Assembly (NCBI GenBank): GCA_043228905.1
Contig: JBHGNT010000004.1
Coordinates: 5,828,001 to 5,892,000 of the forward strand
Origin: Azolla caroliniana
Lineage: Eukaryota > Polypodiophyta
Reading direction: 5' to 3'
Length of the DNA: 64,000 nt
In this document: positions 40,362-50,997 of the stretch, piece after piece
Layout: each line of letters opens with the position of its first letter
How positions within the stretch are numbered: position 1 is the first letter of the stretch
Notes under the pieces: generated by a model
The model's database searches: none
Seen by the model: only the letters and a program-made list of their open reading frames with translations
Told to the model about the DNA's origin: nothing
Program-made: the position numbers and the translations under genes

Positions 40362-41329
40362 ATGGCGTCCCAATTCCCTCCCGTTGTTGTCGAAGTCGAT
40401 ACCCCTATGTAATCTGAGCTCCCGCAACCTCTTGAGCGGCCACCCCCCTTCCAAATGGAGCAACTCCTTCAAGTCCTCTCCAACGTCATGCTTCAAATCA
40501 GCCACACGAACCAAGCTATGCTCTCCTTCCTCTCCGCTATCAACGATCGGTCTCCACATCAGCCAGATTCCAAGGTTCGCCCAAAGTCCTTCTCCGGCTT
40601 GCCCTTTGAGGACGTCTTAGCATGGTTGGATCAATTTGAGATGATCTCAAGTTACCACAAATGGTTTGACGAGCGCAAGGCTTTGGAAGTTCGCACCTTG
40701 CTGGAAAATGTCGCCGCCACTTGGTACGTACAACAAGCCAACGAAGTGACGGAGAACTGGATGATCCTTTGGGATCTCCTTGTGCAAAACTTCGCCCATC
40801 AAAATTCGGCCCAGACGGCATTACAACAACTCGAGATGTTGCAGCAGCAAGCGCACAAACCAGTAGGCCAATTTGGTGTTCGCCTAAATCAGCTCCTTGT
40901 CTGTGCCGATCCAACCATGCCTGAGCATGTCAAGCTTTTCTTCTTATGGCCCCGTATGCGCCCTAACATCACTCGTCGTGCCCGGGACCAAGGTCCCAAG
41001 ACCTTCAACGATGCGATCCTCATTGCCCAACACATCGAAGCTTGTACGCTATCTTACTCCCAACCACGATGGCCCCCTCCACCATCGACCGACTTGCGCG
41101 CGCAATACCAAGGAGCAACCCCATGGACATTGACGTCCAAAACGTGCAGACGCAGACTCACCGAAACCTTCCTAATCATGACGCCCAAGGACGCCCGAAG
41201 TGTTTCTACTGCCACAATTATGGACACGTCCGATGTTATTGCCGGAAATTGCAACAACAATCTCACAAGCAGCAAGCCCAGATAACCATGGCTGACACAA
41301 CATCATTGGCTGAGCTTTCGGGAAACTAA
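40362..41329 (+). pseudogene. G4 gag
   Basis: An ATG at 40362 (MASQFPPVVVEVDTPM) is followed by a stop one step from CAA; the frame is then open from 40408. It has the Gag domain (RPKSFSGLPFEDVLAWLDQF, EVRTLLENVAATWYVQQANE, QQLEMLQQQAHKPVGQFGVR). Near 41110 the frame shifts, and the zinc knuckle CFYCHNYGHVRCYC lies at about 41200 in the other frame. Confidence 0.88.
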
Positions 41330-41343
41330 CTTCCGAGGTACTG

Positions 41344-42015
41344 ATGGAAGAGCCAGCCCCCCACATCCAAGCATCCGCCTCTTCTAGTTCACAGGTATGC
41401 ACCACTCTCACCACCATTAATCACTCCACACACACCATCCTATTAGACTCTAGTAGTAGTATCTCTTCAATTAGCACCGCCTTAGTTCACCAATTAGGCC
41501 TCTCCCCACAACCACCGCTCCTTCCATCCAAGTCCTTTTTTGCGATCACCAACATCTATACCACTCTCGCATGCAAGCCATGCACCGTTACCTTAGGCAC
41601 TCTCACATTCTCACACCACTTTTATGTCTTGCCCCACCAACTCTTCCCCCTCACCTTAGGTTGCGATTGGCTCCTCAAGCGTCACACTATGATTGATTTC
41701 GATGCTCACAAACTGATTGTCCCACAAGCTCCCCCTATCCCTCTCCTACACAATAGCCCCCATGTCCCCCACCTCAACCAAGTCTAGGTGGCCCTCAATC
41801 CCAAGGAGCGGTTAATCTCCGTCCGCCAATTGTTAGCTCGTTTTCTGTCACTAGCCCCCCAACCCACGCATGCCGCTACTGTCTCTTTCCCGGTACAACA
41901 TATCATTCGTACCGGGGACACCGCTCCCATCCGCATGGCTACACGCCGACATTCCCCCCTCGACCACAATCGCATCGATGCTACCGTCACCGATATGCTC
42001 ACCAAAGGTATTATC
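41344..42015 (+). pseudogene. G4 protease and start of RT
   Basis: Protease-like region with ILLDSSSSISSISTALV, where the catalytic motif is DSS rather than DSG or DTG, and a later LGCDWLLKRHTMIDFD. A stop follows LNQV; the frame continues into the RT N-terminus (PIRMATRRHSPLDHNRID, MLTKGII), cut by the solo LTR. Confidence 0.8.
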
Positions 42016-42490
42016 TGTCATGAAGACAACATTTTGGTTATCAAGAATCGAACCCACAGCTTCTTGGTCTATGTGTTGAACCCTTAACCATTGTAATAAC
42101 ATATATGTTGTGTGATTATAATAATTATGTTTCTAGTTATTACAAGATATTAGAATATTCTAGAACATTCTTGATTATTCTAGAACATCCTTTAATATTT
42201 CATGATTATATTTCTTATCATAAAATATAAAATATTTTAGAACATTCTAGATTACTCCATAAGGACCTATAAATAACTGTCTATACATTCGTTTCAACTC
42301 ATTCAGTTCAACACCAGTCTTTAGCCCTTAGCCTACTCATTGTAATCTTGTTTCATCATAATATAATCTCATTTCTATTTCAAGTCTTATCTCTCTCACT
42401 CTCTCTCTCTTTCACACGCACACACACACACCCTCTCTCTTTTGCTCTCACTCTTGCTCTCACTCTATCTTCTACCCACGAGTCTCGACA
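42016..42490 (+). mobile_element. Solo LTR in G4, chromovirus family
   Basis: 475 bp, TGTCATGAAGAC to GTCTCGACA, with perfect TSD TTATC (42011-42015, 42491-42495). It shares ATTCTAGAACATTC, CACCAGTCTTTAGCC and the CTCTC/CACACA tract layout with the 30613 LTR. The first 90 bases hold an antisense tRNA-like module (GGTTCGATTCT on the minus strand). Confidence 0.9.
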
Positions 42491-44935
42491 TTATCATTCC
42501 TTCCACCAGCGATTGGGTTTCGGAACCCCGCCTCATCAAGAAGGATGATGGCACCTTCCGCTTCTGCATTGACTTTAGGCCTCTCAACAAAGTGACGATC
42601 CATGACCTCTACCCACTCCCTCGCGTGGACGACCTCTTGGACCAGCTCAGGGGCTCCCGTTATTTCACCTCCCTTGACTTAGCCTCGGGATATTGTCAGA
42701 TCCCCTTAAAGTCATCTAACGCCCACAAGACCGCATTCCGCACACAACGCAGGTTGTTCCAGTTCACCCGCATGCCGTTTGGCCTGTCTAATGCCGGCAA
42801 CACATTCCAACGCATGGCAAACTCCATCTTTGCCAGCCTTATCAGTAAAGGCGTCCTCCTCATTTATCTCGACAACATCCTTATCCACACTGCCACTTGG
42901 GAGGATCATCAACAAACTCTCGCTGAAGTCCTCGCTTGCATAACTAAGCATAACTTGCAACTCCAATGGAAGAAGTGTCGATGGGGAATCCGTATGGACC
43001 CTGCAAAGGTAGCTACCATCACCGACTACCCCCGCCCCACCTCAATAAAAACATTGCAACGTTTTTTGGGCATGATCACCTTTTCCCTTCGCTTCATCCC
43101 GAACCTCGCCTTGGTCACTTTCCCTCTCCGTCATCTCCTGAAGAAAGGTGTGTCATTCTTTTGAGATCCTGCTTGCGAAGACAACTTTCGTCGCCTCAAA
43201 ACAATGGTTCAGGAATCAAGGTTGCTCACCCATCCTAACTTTGACCAACCGTTTACGTTGCAAAAAAATGCCTCTAACCATGGGTTAGGAGCCATCCTCC
43301 TGCAAACCGATTGCCATGGGCAAGAGAAGGCGGTCGCCTTCATTACCTGAACTCTCACGCCGGTTGAACAGAACTACTCAACCACTGAGAAGGAACTACT
43401 TGCAATCGTCTAGTCTTTCCAGCGTCTTCACCCATACCTTCATGGCGGGCAGGTTACGGTTAAGACTAACCACCAACCCTTACTTTCTCTTATTCATCGA
43501 CCTCACCCCCGGGCCGCTTGTTGCAATGGACGTTGGCACTTCAAGATTATTAGTTTACCCTCTCCTATCAAAAAGGTGGAACCAATTTGGTCACTGATAG
43601 TCTCTCTCGCGCCGATTTCAAAGCTGTCCAATTTCTACCCGCGACGTCTGACCTTCCACTTCCACTACCACAACTCGCTACACTTCAGTAACATGACCCC
43701 GCCATCCGAGAGATAACCCATCAGTTGCGCTCCCTCCAACCATTTCCCTCACAACGATGGTTCATGCTCTGCGATAACTTGGTGTTCTTCATTCAGGTGC
43801 ATCACGAGCCGCGTCTCTACACCCCTCAAGCCCTACAACAGACGTATCTATCACGATCACCCATTGTCGGGTCATCTGGGTTTCCACAAGGTTCTTGAAA
43901 AATTACGTCTCAAGTATTATTGGCCCAACATGTGACACTCTGTCTCTACCTACATCAACCAATGTGCTTTGTGTCAACACATCAAACCCGCGAGCAAGTC
44001 TGCCGAAACGCTCCAACCCATCACTGTCACATCGCCTTTCGAGCTCGTCGGATGGGATTTCATGGGACCTTTTCCCGAAACCCCCAATGGCAACAAGTAT
44101 ATCCTGGTCATAACAGAATACCTCACCAGATGGGCTGAAACTGTTGTCATCCCTAACGTCATTGCACCAACAATCGCATCCCAACTTTTGCACAAGGTAA
44201 TTTTTCAGCGTGGTTGCCCTGTCCAACTCTTATCTGATCAGGGCCGCCAGTTCCATGGGGACGTCCTCAACGCGGTTGCAACTCAACTAGGTGTCTAGCT
44301 AGTGTTTACATCCCTGTACCATCCGCAAACAAACGACCTCACCGAACGCCTCAACAAGACCCTCAAGTAGGAGATTGCCATTTACATCGATCCATGACAC
44401 AAAACCTGGGATCAAATCTTGCCTTTCGTCACCCATGCCTACAATACATCCGTTCAAGCATCAACACGGATCAGCCCTTTTCGAGCACTCTATGGGCGTG
44501 ACCCTCGGCTCCCACCAGAATCGTCCATTGACGTCCATTCCAAACCCACCAACATGGATGGTGCCACTTGGGGGCTCTATCTCCAACAACTGCTACCTCT
44601 CCTTTGACAAGCAAGCTCTCGAAACCTACAAGTCGCACAACAACGCCAAAAGCGACACTACGACGTGGGTCGAATTACCCCGACTTATGATGATGGAACC
44701 AAAGTCCTTGTTTACTTCCTGGTCCGGCGACGAGGTCTCAGCGAATCACTCATGCACCGATGGATCGACCCATTCACCGTGGTTTGTGCAATCAAATCCA
44801 CGACTTACTTGCTCTGACGCGATTCCAATGGTCGATTCACCTCCGCCCATGTTGCCCGCATCAAGTGTTATGCTACCCCAAGCCCATCTTCTAGCGCTCC
44901 TCCTTTCCCCATGTCGTAAAACTCCTTGTTTCTCT
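42491..44935 (+). pseudogene. G4 reverse transcriptase, RNase H, integrase
   Basis: RT from LIKKDDGTFRFCIDFRPLNK through FTSLDLASGYCQIPL, FQFTRMPFGLSNAGNTFQRM and LIYLDNILIHT (YLDN for YLDD), open to 43161. RNase H follows with stops (NHGLGAILLQT, STTEKELLAIV). The integrase zinc region starts near 43845 (SGHLGFHKVLEKL, CALCQHIK); its core has WDFMGPFPETPNGNKYI, LLSDQGRQFHGDV and TERLNKTLK, then RISPFRALYGRDPRLPP and a C-terminal part in a shifted frame (GTKVLVYFL, RWIDPFTVV). Confidence 0.88.
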
Positions 44936-44946
44936 CAGGGGGGAAA
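44936..44946 (+). other. G4 polypurine tract
   Basis: CAGGGGGGAAA directly before the 3' LTR. Confidence 0.8.
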
Positions 44947-45213
44947 TGTGGTGTCCCTTGGATACAAGTTCATGCATTCATGTTGGGTGTGCATGTGTTC
45001 CTTTGTGCCCCTTTTAGCATACCCTTGTTTAGCATGCATGCCTTCATGCTATGGTGTACATGTGTTCCGTTGAGCCACCCTTTTAGCATACCCTTGTTAG
45101 GACGCATGTAGATAAGTAAAGCTAACCCAAATGGGTACCTTTGTATGACTAAATTGAATAGGAAGTAAGAAGCTAAGCAAGCTGGTTTGGATTCCATTTA
45201 TGTGCATTTCACA
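44947..45213 (+). repeat. G4 3' LTR
   Basis: 267 bp, near-identical to 40045-40313 with a few substitutions and a small deletion (GACTAAATTG for GACTATAAATTG). Confidence 0.92.
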
Positions 45214-45669
45214 GTATCGCGAAAATTTCTTTCATCTATTGGTACAATATCCATAATGTCAAGAACTACCTTTTTAGATCATGCTCATGTTATCATTCCA
45301 TATTGAATGAACGTTATCATGACTTATCAATTCTGAAGATTTCAAAATTTTTGTTGTTAGACAATAGCTTTTGATTGCAACTTGGTGAATTATGGTCTCA
45401 AAAAAATGTTTTAGGGAACTCAATGGCAATGAAGGTAGCTAGTGCCTTATGGGAAATCTCAAAAAAAATTGGGCGTAAATCTAAGGAAAGGTTTTGTATG
45501 CTTCAACAATTGGAGAAGTGGTGTCATACTTCTCTAGTTTCCTTACAATGGTTACGTGAACGTTATCCACAATGTGTTTGGATAGCTAAGCAACTTGGGG
45601 TAACAAAGCGAGAACTTGTTATACTTCTAGAAATGCGACCAGAATTCCATTATCATCGCATGGCATCTA
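45214..45669 (+). pseudogene. LINE piece between endonuclease and RT
   Basis: VSRKFLSSIGTISIMSRTTF then LDHAHVIIPY, the end of the endonuclease (the D-H-P motif region is altered), followed by an open stretch (45375-45671) with KKIGRKSKERFCMLQQLEKW, the helical linker. It ends HRMAS at the CC3 site. Confidence 0.75.
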
Positions 45670-46275
45670 TGTAAGGAATAGACCCTTCTATTCGCCTTCT
45701 CACTCAGCCACGACCGAGTAATCGCGAATCAATGGAGCAGAAAATAGGAACCACACGGAGAAACAAAACGCGAGTACACAAGGATTAACGTGGAAAACCC
45801 TATACGGGAAAAACCACGGGAGTGCGAGACTCCAAACCAAACTATGCACAGAGAAATATACAATGGCGAGCTGCAAGGCAACGACCTTGAGCTCGCTTTC
45901 TTCGCCACAGGCGGCGGTATTACACAGAGGCGTCGACCTCTTCCTCTCTCACGCTCTCTCTCTCTCTCACGGCTGCTCTCTCTTCACTCCTCTAAAGTGG
46001 AAAAAACAGAAAAATGAGAAGCAACATTAAAACTGTTTGCCCTAAGTCATATTTATACACATATGACTTTGGGGCTATTTACAACTGTGGCCTCAGGGGC
46101 CCATAGCGAACATATTCACGGATATGTCCCTGCATCCGGATCGCTCTCCGGGTACATTCGTCATCCGGCACCGAAGCCGGGGTCTTCGTCATCCGGATCC
46201 GAAACCGAAACCGGGCTTGTCGGCATTCATCTCCGACATCCGACCATCCCATTCGAAGGGACCGTAATCCCAACA
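45670..46275 (-). repeat. CC3 3' LTR
   Basis: TGTAAGGAATAGACCC to GTAATCCCAACA on the plus strand, 606 bp. It has only two of the 27-28-base repeats that are threefold in CC1. Confidence 0.96.
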
Positions 46276-46286
46276 AACTCCCCCTT
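46276..46286 (-). other. CC3 polypurine tract
   Basis: AAGGGGGAGTT on the minus strand, touching the pol stop codon (46286-46288). Confidence 0.85.
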
Positions 46287-49200
46287 CACTTCGGCATGGG
46301 ATGTCTTTCCAATCCGATCCTCTTCCGGCATGCTTCGAGCTTGTCGGGTGTGAGCACCTTGGTCAGCATATCCGACCCGTTCTCGTCCGTGTGGATCTTT
46401 GTCAGCACGAACTCCTTGTCTTCTATCCTTTCCCGGATCCAGTGATATCTTCGCTGGATGTGCTTCGTCCGGGAGTGATAGGCCGCGTTCTTCGCAAGGT
46501 GGATTGCACTCTGACTGTCGCAGTAGAGTCGGTACTCCTCCTGTCGGATACCGAGCTCTCTAATGAAGTCCTTCATCCATATTATTTCCTTGCCGGCTTC
46601 AACAGCTGCCATGTACTCCGCCTCCGTGGTTGACAACGCAACCGTCTTCTGCAGCCTCGACTGCCACGAAACGGCTCCCCCTGCATACGTCATCACATAC
46701 CCTGATGTGGACCGGCTGGTATCTGCATCAGCCGACATATCCGAATCGGTGAAGCCGTCGAGTTCGGGCTTACCAGAGCCGAATCGGAGGCACACGTTTG
46801 CCGTGCCTTTCAGGTATCGGAGTATCCACTTGGCCGCGTTCCAATGCTCTTTGCCGGGATTGCTCATGTACCGGCTCACCACTCCGACTGCATATCCTAT
46901 GTCCGGTCTCGTACACACCATGGCGTACATCAAGCTCCCGACGGCTGAGGCATACGGCACTTTCATCATATCCTCCTTTTCAGCCTTTGTCTTGGGACTT
47001 TGCTTGCTGGACAGCTTGCAGTTTGCCGGGAGAGTCGATCCGACCGGTCTTGCTTCCGACATGTTGAACCGGTGAAGCACCTTCGTCACGTACTTCTCCT
47101 GTGACAGCCACAACTGCTTCTTCTTCCGGTCCCGGATGATGTGCATCCCTAGTATTTGCCTCGCCGGACCCAGGTCCTTCATTGAGAAGGTTCGGTGAAG
47201 AGCCTTCTTCAGCATCCGTATCTTGACCTGGTCCCGTCCGACGATCAACATGTCGTCCACGTACAGGAGGAGTATTAGAAAGTCTCCTCCTTCGAACTTC
47301 TTCACAAACACGCAGTGGTCGGACTGCGTTTTGAGGTACCCTTCGTCGGTCATGAAGGAGTCGAACTTCCGGTACCATTGCCGGGGGGCCTGCTTCAGTC
47401 CGTAAAGGCTCTTCTTCAACCGGCATACCAGGTGCTCCTTCCCTTTCTTCTCGAATCCTTCCGGTTGCTGCATGTAGATCTCTTCATCGAGGTCACCGTG
47501 AAGGAATGCCGTCTTCACGTCCATCTGTTCTACCTCGAGGTCCATGCTTGCCGCTATGCTCAGCACCGTCCGGATGGAGGTCATCTTCACTACCGGGGCA
47601 AATATCTCGTCGAAGTCGACGCCCTTCTTCTGCTGAAACCCCTTCACCACGATCCTGGCTTTGTATCTCGGGGGTTTTCCGGCATCTCCCGGTTTCAGCT
47701 TGAACACCCACTTGTTTCGAAGTGCCCGCTTTCCTTTCGGCAACTCCACAAGTTCATATGTGTGGTTCTCATGCAGGGAATCCATCTCGTCCTGCATGGC
47801 ACTCAACCACCTGCGGCTCTGGGTGTCATGCTTCGCTTCCTCAAAGCTCTCCGGCTCCCCCTCGTCGGTTAGCAACACGTGCTCTGGTTCCGGAAATCTC
47901 CAGGGGGCCCTTCTCTCTCTTTGAGGGTATCTCCGTTTCGGAGCTTCGGTAACCGGTTCTTCCGATTCTTCTTCTTCATCCGAATCCATTTCGGGATCGG
48001 GGCCGGTTCCGGTATCATTTCCATCTTCTTCGGCCGGTTCTGTTTCTTCACCGTCTTCGGCCGGATCTTCGAGTGTTAACCGGTCCCTTGCCGGTCGGGA
48101 CTGCTCCTCGTAGAGTTTATCCTCACCGGTCGACTTGGAGCTCTTCATCTTCTTCTCCGACTCCCAGTCGGCGAGTGTCTTGTTCTCCATGAAGATGATA
48201 TCACGACTCCTGAATATCTTCTTGTCGACCGGGTCCCATACTCGGTAGCCGAACTCGTCGTCGCCGTAACCGAGGAATATGCATGGCCGGGTCTTCGGAT
48301 CTAGCTTTCCTCTCCGGTCCTTCGCCACGTGCACGTATGCGAGACACCCGAACACCTTCAGATGCCGGTAGGATACTTCCCTACCGGTCCACACTCTCTG
48401 CGGTGTGTCTCCGTCCAAAGGTACTGAGGGTGATCGGTTTATCACATATGTCGCCGTCGACATTGCCTCAGCCCAAAACCCCTTGGGTAATTTCGCATGC
48501 GCCAGCATACTCCGAACCCTCTCCATTATGGTCCGGTTCATCCTCTCGGCCAGCCCGTTCAGTTCCGGCGTCTTCGGCACAGTAAACTCGAGTCGGATTC
48601 CCTTCGAGCGACAGTACTCCTGGAACTGCCCCCGGTATTCCCCTCCGTTATCCGCTCGTATCGCTTTCAGCTTCTTGCCGGATTCCCTTTCCACTCTCGC
48701 GTGAAGTTCTTTGAAGACGCACAACACTTGGTCCTTTGTCTTCAACGGTGCCGTCCACAGCTTCCGGCTGTGGTCATCAATGAATGTCACGAAGTACTGG
48801 GCTCCGCCATGTGACTTCGTTTCTACTTGACACACATCAGTGTGCACCAACTCCAATGGTGCGCTACGTCTCGTCGGTGGCCTTGAATGGAAGGAGGTTC
48901 GGTTCTGCTTACCGGCCAGGCAATCGGTGCACTTCTCCAGGTGCACATGCTTCACTGGAATAAGGTTGTCTTCTGCAAGCCTCTTCATCCCCTTCTCACT
49001 CATGTGGCACAGTCTTTTGTGCCACAGCTCACCGGCAGTGTCGGCTGCCATATTCAGCTCTTCCGGACATAACCGGGCATTCATCAGGTACAGTGTGTTG
49101 TCTTTCCGGGCCCGAGCCACTATCAGGCTCCCCTTGCTGAACTTCATTACGCCGTTCCGGATGCTACCTGTGTAGCCTTCATCGTCTAGCCTCCCGGCCG

Positions 49201-50362
49201 AAATCAGGTTCAATCGAACCTCCGGAACGTGTCGGACATCCTTCAGCAGCATTTTGCATCCGGTCGGGGTTGTCAACCACACGTCTCCTATGCCGGCAAT
49301 CCGGCACGTACCTTCATTTCCCATCCGAACACAGCCATGCTCGCCGGCTGTGTAGGATGAGAAGTATCTTCTCTCCGGGGTCAGGTGGAACGATGCTCCG
49401 GAATCGACCACCCAGGTCGTCTCATCGCCGGCAATGTTTAGTTCACCTTCTTCGGTGATGAGCATGATTTCTTCCTCACTTGCCGCGAGTGCCGTTGTTC
49501 CTTTCCGGTCCTGCCCTCGCCGATCCGAACCATTCCGGTCCGTGGCTCCTCGGTATGCACCGTTTCTCTCCGGTGACTTCTTTGAATCGGTGTTGTCGGT
49601 TCCATTGTCTTTTCGGTAATGCCGACAATTCTTTCGGAAGTGCCCCGGCTTCCCACAGTGGAAGCATGTGGGCCTTCCTCTTGACTGCGACCGGGTCCCC
49701 GACTTCTCCCGTCTTTGCGGACTCCGGTTCCATTGTCTTCCCCGATCCGATTCGGTAAACAACATCTTCGGGTCGGAGGCCGGTTCTTTATCTCTCCGAC
49801 GCGCTTCTTCATTCAAAATACTTGTCTTTACCGTTTGTAAGGACAAGTTATCTTCAGTGCAGGAGGTGCTGAGAGTCACCACCAAGTTCTCCCAGCTTTC
49901 TGGCAATGTACACATCAGGATGATGGCTTGCATTGCATCCTCCAACGAGAACTTAATCGCCGCAAGCTGGTTCACGAATCCCATGAACGTGCTTACGTGT
50001 TCAACCATACTCTCGCCGTCCCGATACTTGAGGTTCACTATCTTCCTCATCAGGGAGGTCCGGTTCAACGCATTCTTCCTCTCGTAGAGGCCCGACAGCT
50101 TCTTCCACATCTCATATGCGTTGGTGTCGTTCGCCACATGTTGTAGGACGCTTACATCGACATATTGTCGGATCGTCGCTACGGCTTTCCGGTTCAGGAG
50201 CTTCCACTCCGACTCAAGTACCCCCTTCGGTATTTCCGACCTGTCAATCGGTTCGTACAGGTCCCGAACAATCAGAAGATCCTCCATCTTGATCTTCCAG
50301 TCGGCGTAATTCTGTGCATTCAGCACCATCATCCCCGGCTGCCCGCTGCCGCCGCCTTCCAT
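46286..50362 (-). CDS. CC3 gag-pol polyprotein
   Basis: 1358 residues from the ATG at 50362 (MEGGGSG). The frame also extends upstream through the primer site into the LTR, but this ATG is shared with CC1. Approximate residues: Gag 1-220 (NYADWKIKMEDLLIVRDLYE, LMCTLPESWENL); zinc knuckle CFHCGKPGHFRKNC near 231-244; protease WVVDSGASFHLTPE near 318; integrase zinc region LWHKRLCHMSEKG near 446 with CTDC later; integrase core aspartates near 509 (HTDVC) and 572 (RADNGGEY), glutamate near 607 (GLAERMNR); acidic linker (PAEDGEETEPAEEDG); RT with MDVKTAFLHGDL and LLYVDDMLIVG near 1033; RNase H with DSDMSADAD, TTEAEYMAA and YCDSQSAIHLAKN. Every catalytic residue I looked for is present and there is no internal stop. 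Length and order fit a complete copia polyprotein. Confidence 0.97.
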   Translation of the reverse strand: MEGGGSGQPGMMVLNAQNYADWKIKMEDLLIVRDLYEPIDRSEIPKGVLESEWKLLNRKAVATIRQYVDVSVLQHVANDTNAYEMWKKLSGLYERKNALNRTSLMRKIVNLKYRDGESMVEHVSTFMGFVNQLAAIKFSLEDAMQAIILMCTLPESWENLVVTLSTSCTEDNLSLQTVKTSILNEEARRRDKEPASDPKMLFTESDRGRQWNRSPQRREKSGTRSQSRGRPTCFHCGKPGHFRKNCRHYRKDNGTDNTDSKKSPERNGAYRGATDRNGSDRRGQDRKGTTALAASEEEIMLITEEGELNIAGDETTWVVDSGASFHLTPERRYFSSYTAGEHGCVRMGNEGTCRIAGIGDVWLTTPTGCKMLLKDVRHVPEVRLNLISAGRLDDEGYTGSIRNGVMKFSKGSLIVARARKDNTLYLMNARLCPEELNMAADTAGELWHKRLCHMSEKGMKRLAEDNLIPVKHVHLEKCTDCLAGKQNRTSFHSRPPTRRSAPLELVHTDVCQVETKSHGGAQYFVTFIDDHSRKLWTAPLKTKDQVLCVFKELHARVERESGKKLKAIRADNGGEYRGQFQEYCRSKGIRLEFTVPKTPELNGLAERMNRTIMERVRSMLAHAKLPKGFWAEAMSTATYVINRSPSVPLDGDTPQRVWTGREVSYRHLKVFGCLAYVHVAKDRRGKLDPKTRPCIFLGYGDDEFGYRVWDPVDKKIFRSRDIIFMENKTLADWESEKKMKSSKSTGEDKLYEEQSRPARDRLTLEDPAEDGEETEPAEEDGNDTGTGPDPEMDSDEEEESEEPVTEAPKRRYPQRERRAPWRFPEPEHVLLTDEGEPESFEEAKHDTQSRRWLSAMQDEMDSLHENHTYELVELPKGKRALRNKWVFKLKPGDAGKPPRYKARIVVKGFQQKKGVDFDEIFAPVVKMTSIRTVLSIAASMDLEVEQMDVKTAFLHGDLDEEIYMQQPEGFEKKGKEHLVCRLKKSLYGLKQAPRQWYRKFDSFMTDEGYLKTQSDHCVFVKKFEGGDFLILLLYVDDMLIVGRDQVKIRMLKKALHRTFSMKDLGPARQILGMHIIRDRKKKQLWLSQEKYVTKVLHRFNMSEARPVGSTLPANCKLSSKQSPKTKAEKEDMMKVPYASAVGSLMYAMVCTRPDIGYAVGVVSRYMSNPGKEHWNAAKWILRYLKGTANVCLRFGSGKPELDGFTDSDMSADADTSRSTSGYVMTYAGGAVSWQSRLQKTVALSTTEAEYMAAVEAGKEIIWMKDFIRELGIRQEEYRLYCDSQSAIHLAKNAAYHSRTKHIQRRYHWIRERIEDKEFVLTKIHTDENGSDMLTKVLTPDKLEACRKRIGLERHPMPK

Positions 50363-50376
50363 TTTCTGCAACAGTC

Positions 50377-50388
50377 GCTCTGATACCA
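50377..50388 (-). other. CC3 primer-binding site (initiator tRNA-Met type)
   Basis: TGGTATCAGAGC on the minus strand, three bases from the LTR. Confidence 0.92.
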
Positions 50389-50391
50389 GTT

Positions 50392-50997
50392 TGTAAGGAA
50401 TAGACCCTTCTATTCGCCTTCTCACTCAGCCACGACCGAGTAATCGCGAATCAATGGAGCAGAAAATAGGAACCACACGGAGAAACAAAACGCGAGTACA
50501 CAAGGATTAACGTGGAAAACCCTATACGGGAAAAACCACGGGAGTGCGAGACTCCAAACCAAACTATGCACAGAGAAATATACAATGGCGAGCTGCAAGG
50601 CAACGACCTTGAGCTCGCTTTCTTCGCCACAGGCGGCGGTATTACACAGAGGCGTCGACCTCTTCCTCTCTCACGCTCTCTCTCTCTCTCACGGCTGCTC
50701 TCTCTTCACTCCTCTAAAGTGGAAAAAACAGAAAAATGAGAAGCAACATTAAAACTGTTTGCCCTAAGTCATATTTATACACATATGACTTTGGGGCTAT
50801 TTACAACTGTGGCCTCAGGGGCCCATAGCGAACATATTCACGGATATGTCCCTGCATCCGGATCGCTCTCCGGGTACATTCGTCATCCGGCACCGAAGCC
50901 GGGGTCTTCGTCATCCGGATCCGAAACCGAAACCGGGCTTGTCGGCATTCATCTCCGACATCCGACCATCCCATTCGAAGGGACCGTAATCCCAACA
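50392..50997 (-). repeat. CC3 5' LTR
   Basis: 606 bp with no difference from 45670-46275 that I can find. The plus strand shows ATTTATACACATATG, a TATA-like region in reverse. Confidence 0.96.

Larger units (their letters stand above)
40045..45213 (+). mobile_element. Ty3/gypsy element G4 with nested solo LTR
   Basis: Plus-strand element with LTRs 40045-40313 and 44947-45213 (about 268 bp, nearly identical) and a 4-bp TSD GTAT (40041-40044, 45214-45217). Joining the flanks restores the LINE codons TTT TAT GTA TCG CGA. It contains gag, protease, RT, RNase H and integrase remains, and a solo LTR at 42016-42490. It lacks a chromodomain and belongs to a different lineage from G1-G3. Confidence 0.93.
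45670..50997 (-). mobile_element. Apparently intact Ty1/copia element CC3
   Basis: 5328-bp minus-strand element with two 606-bp LTRs that look identical base for base, perfect TSD ATCTA (45665-45669, 50998-51002), primer site, purine tract and one uninterrupted gag-pol frame. It is inserted in the LINE linker. All parts known to be needed for retrotransposition of this family are present. Confidence 0.97.

Noticed and set aside
42396-42480. CT/CA-rich tract as an independent microsatellite locus
   Set aside because: Part of the solo LTR at 42016-42490; related LTRs have the same tract position.
45790-46017. 75-codon frame repeated identically at 50512
   Set aside because: Both lie in the LTRs of CC3; the identity reflects the LTR pair, not a gene family.
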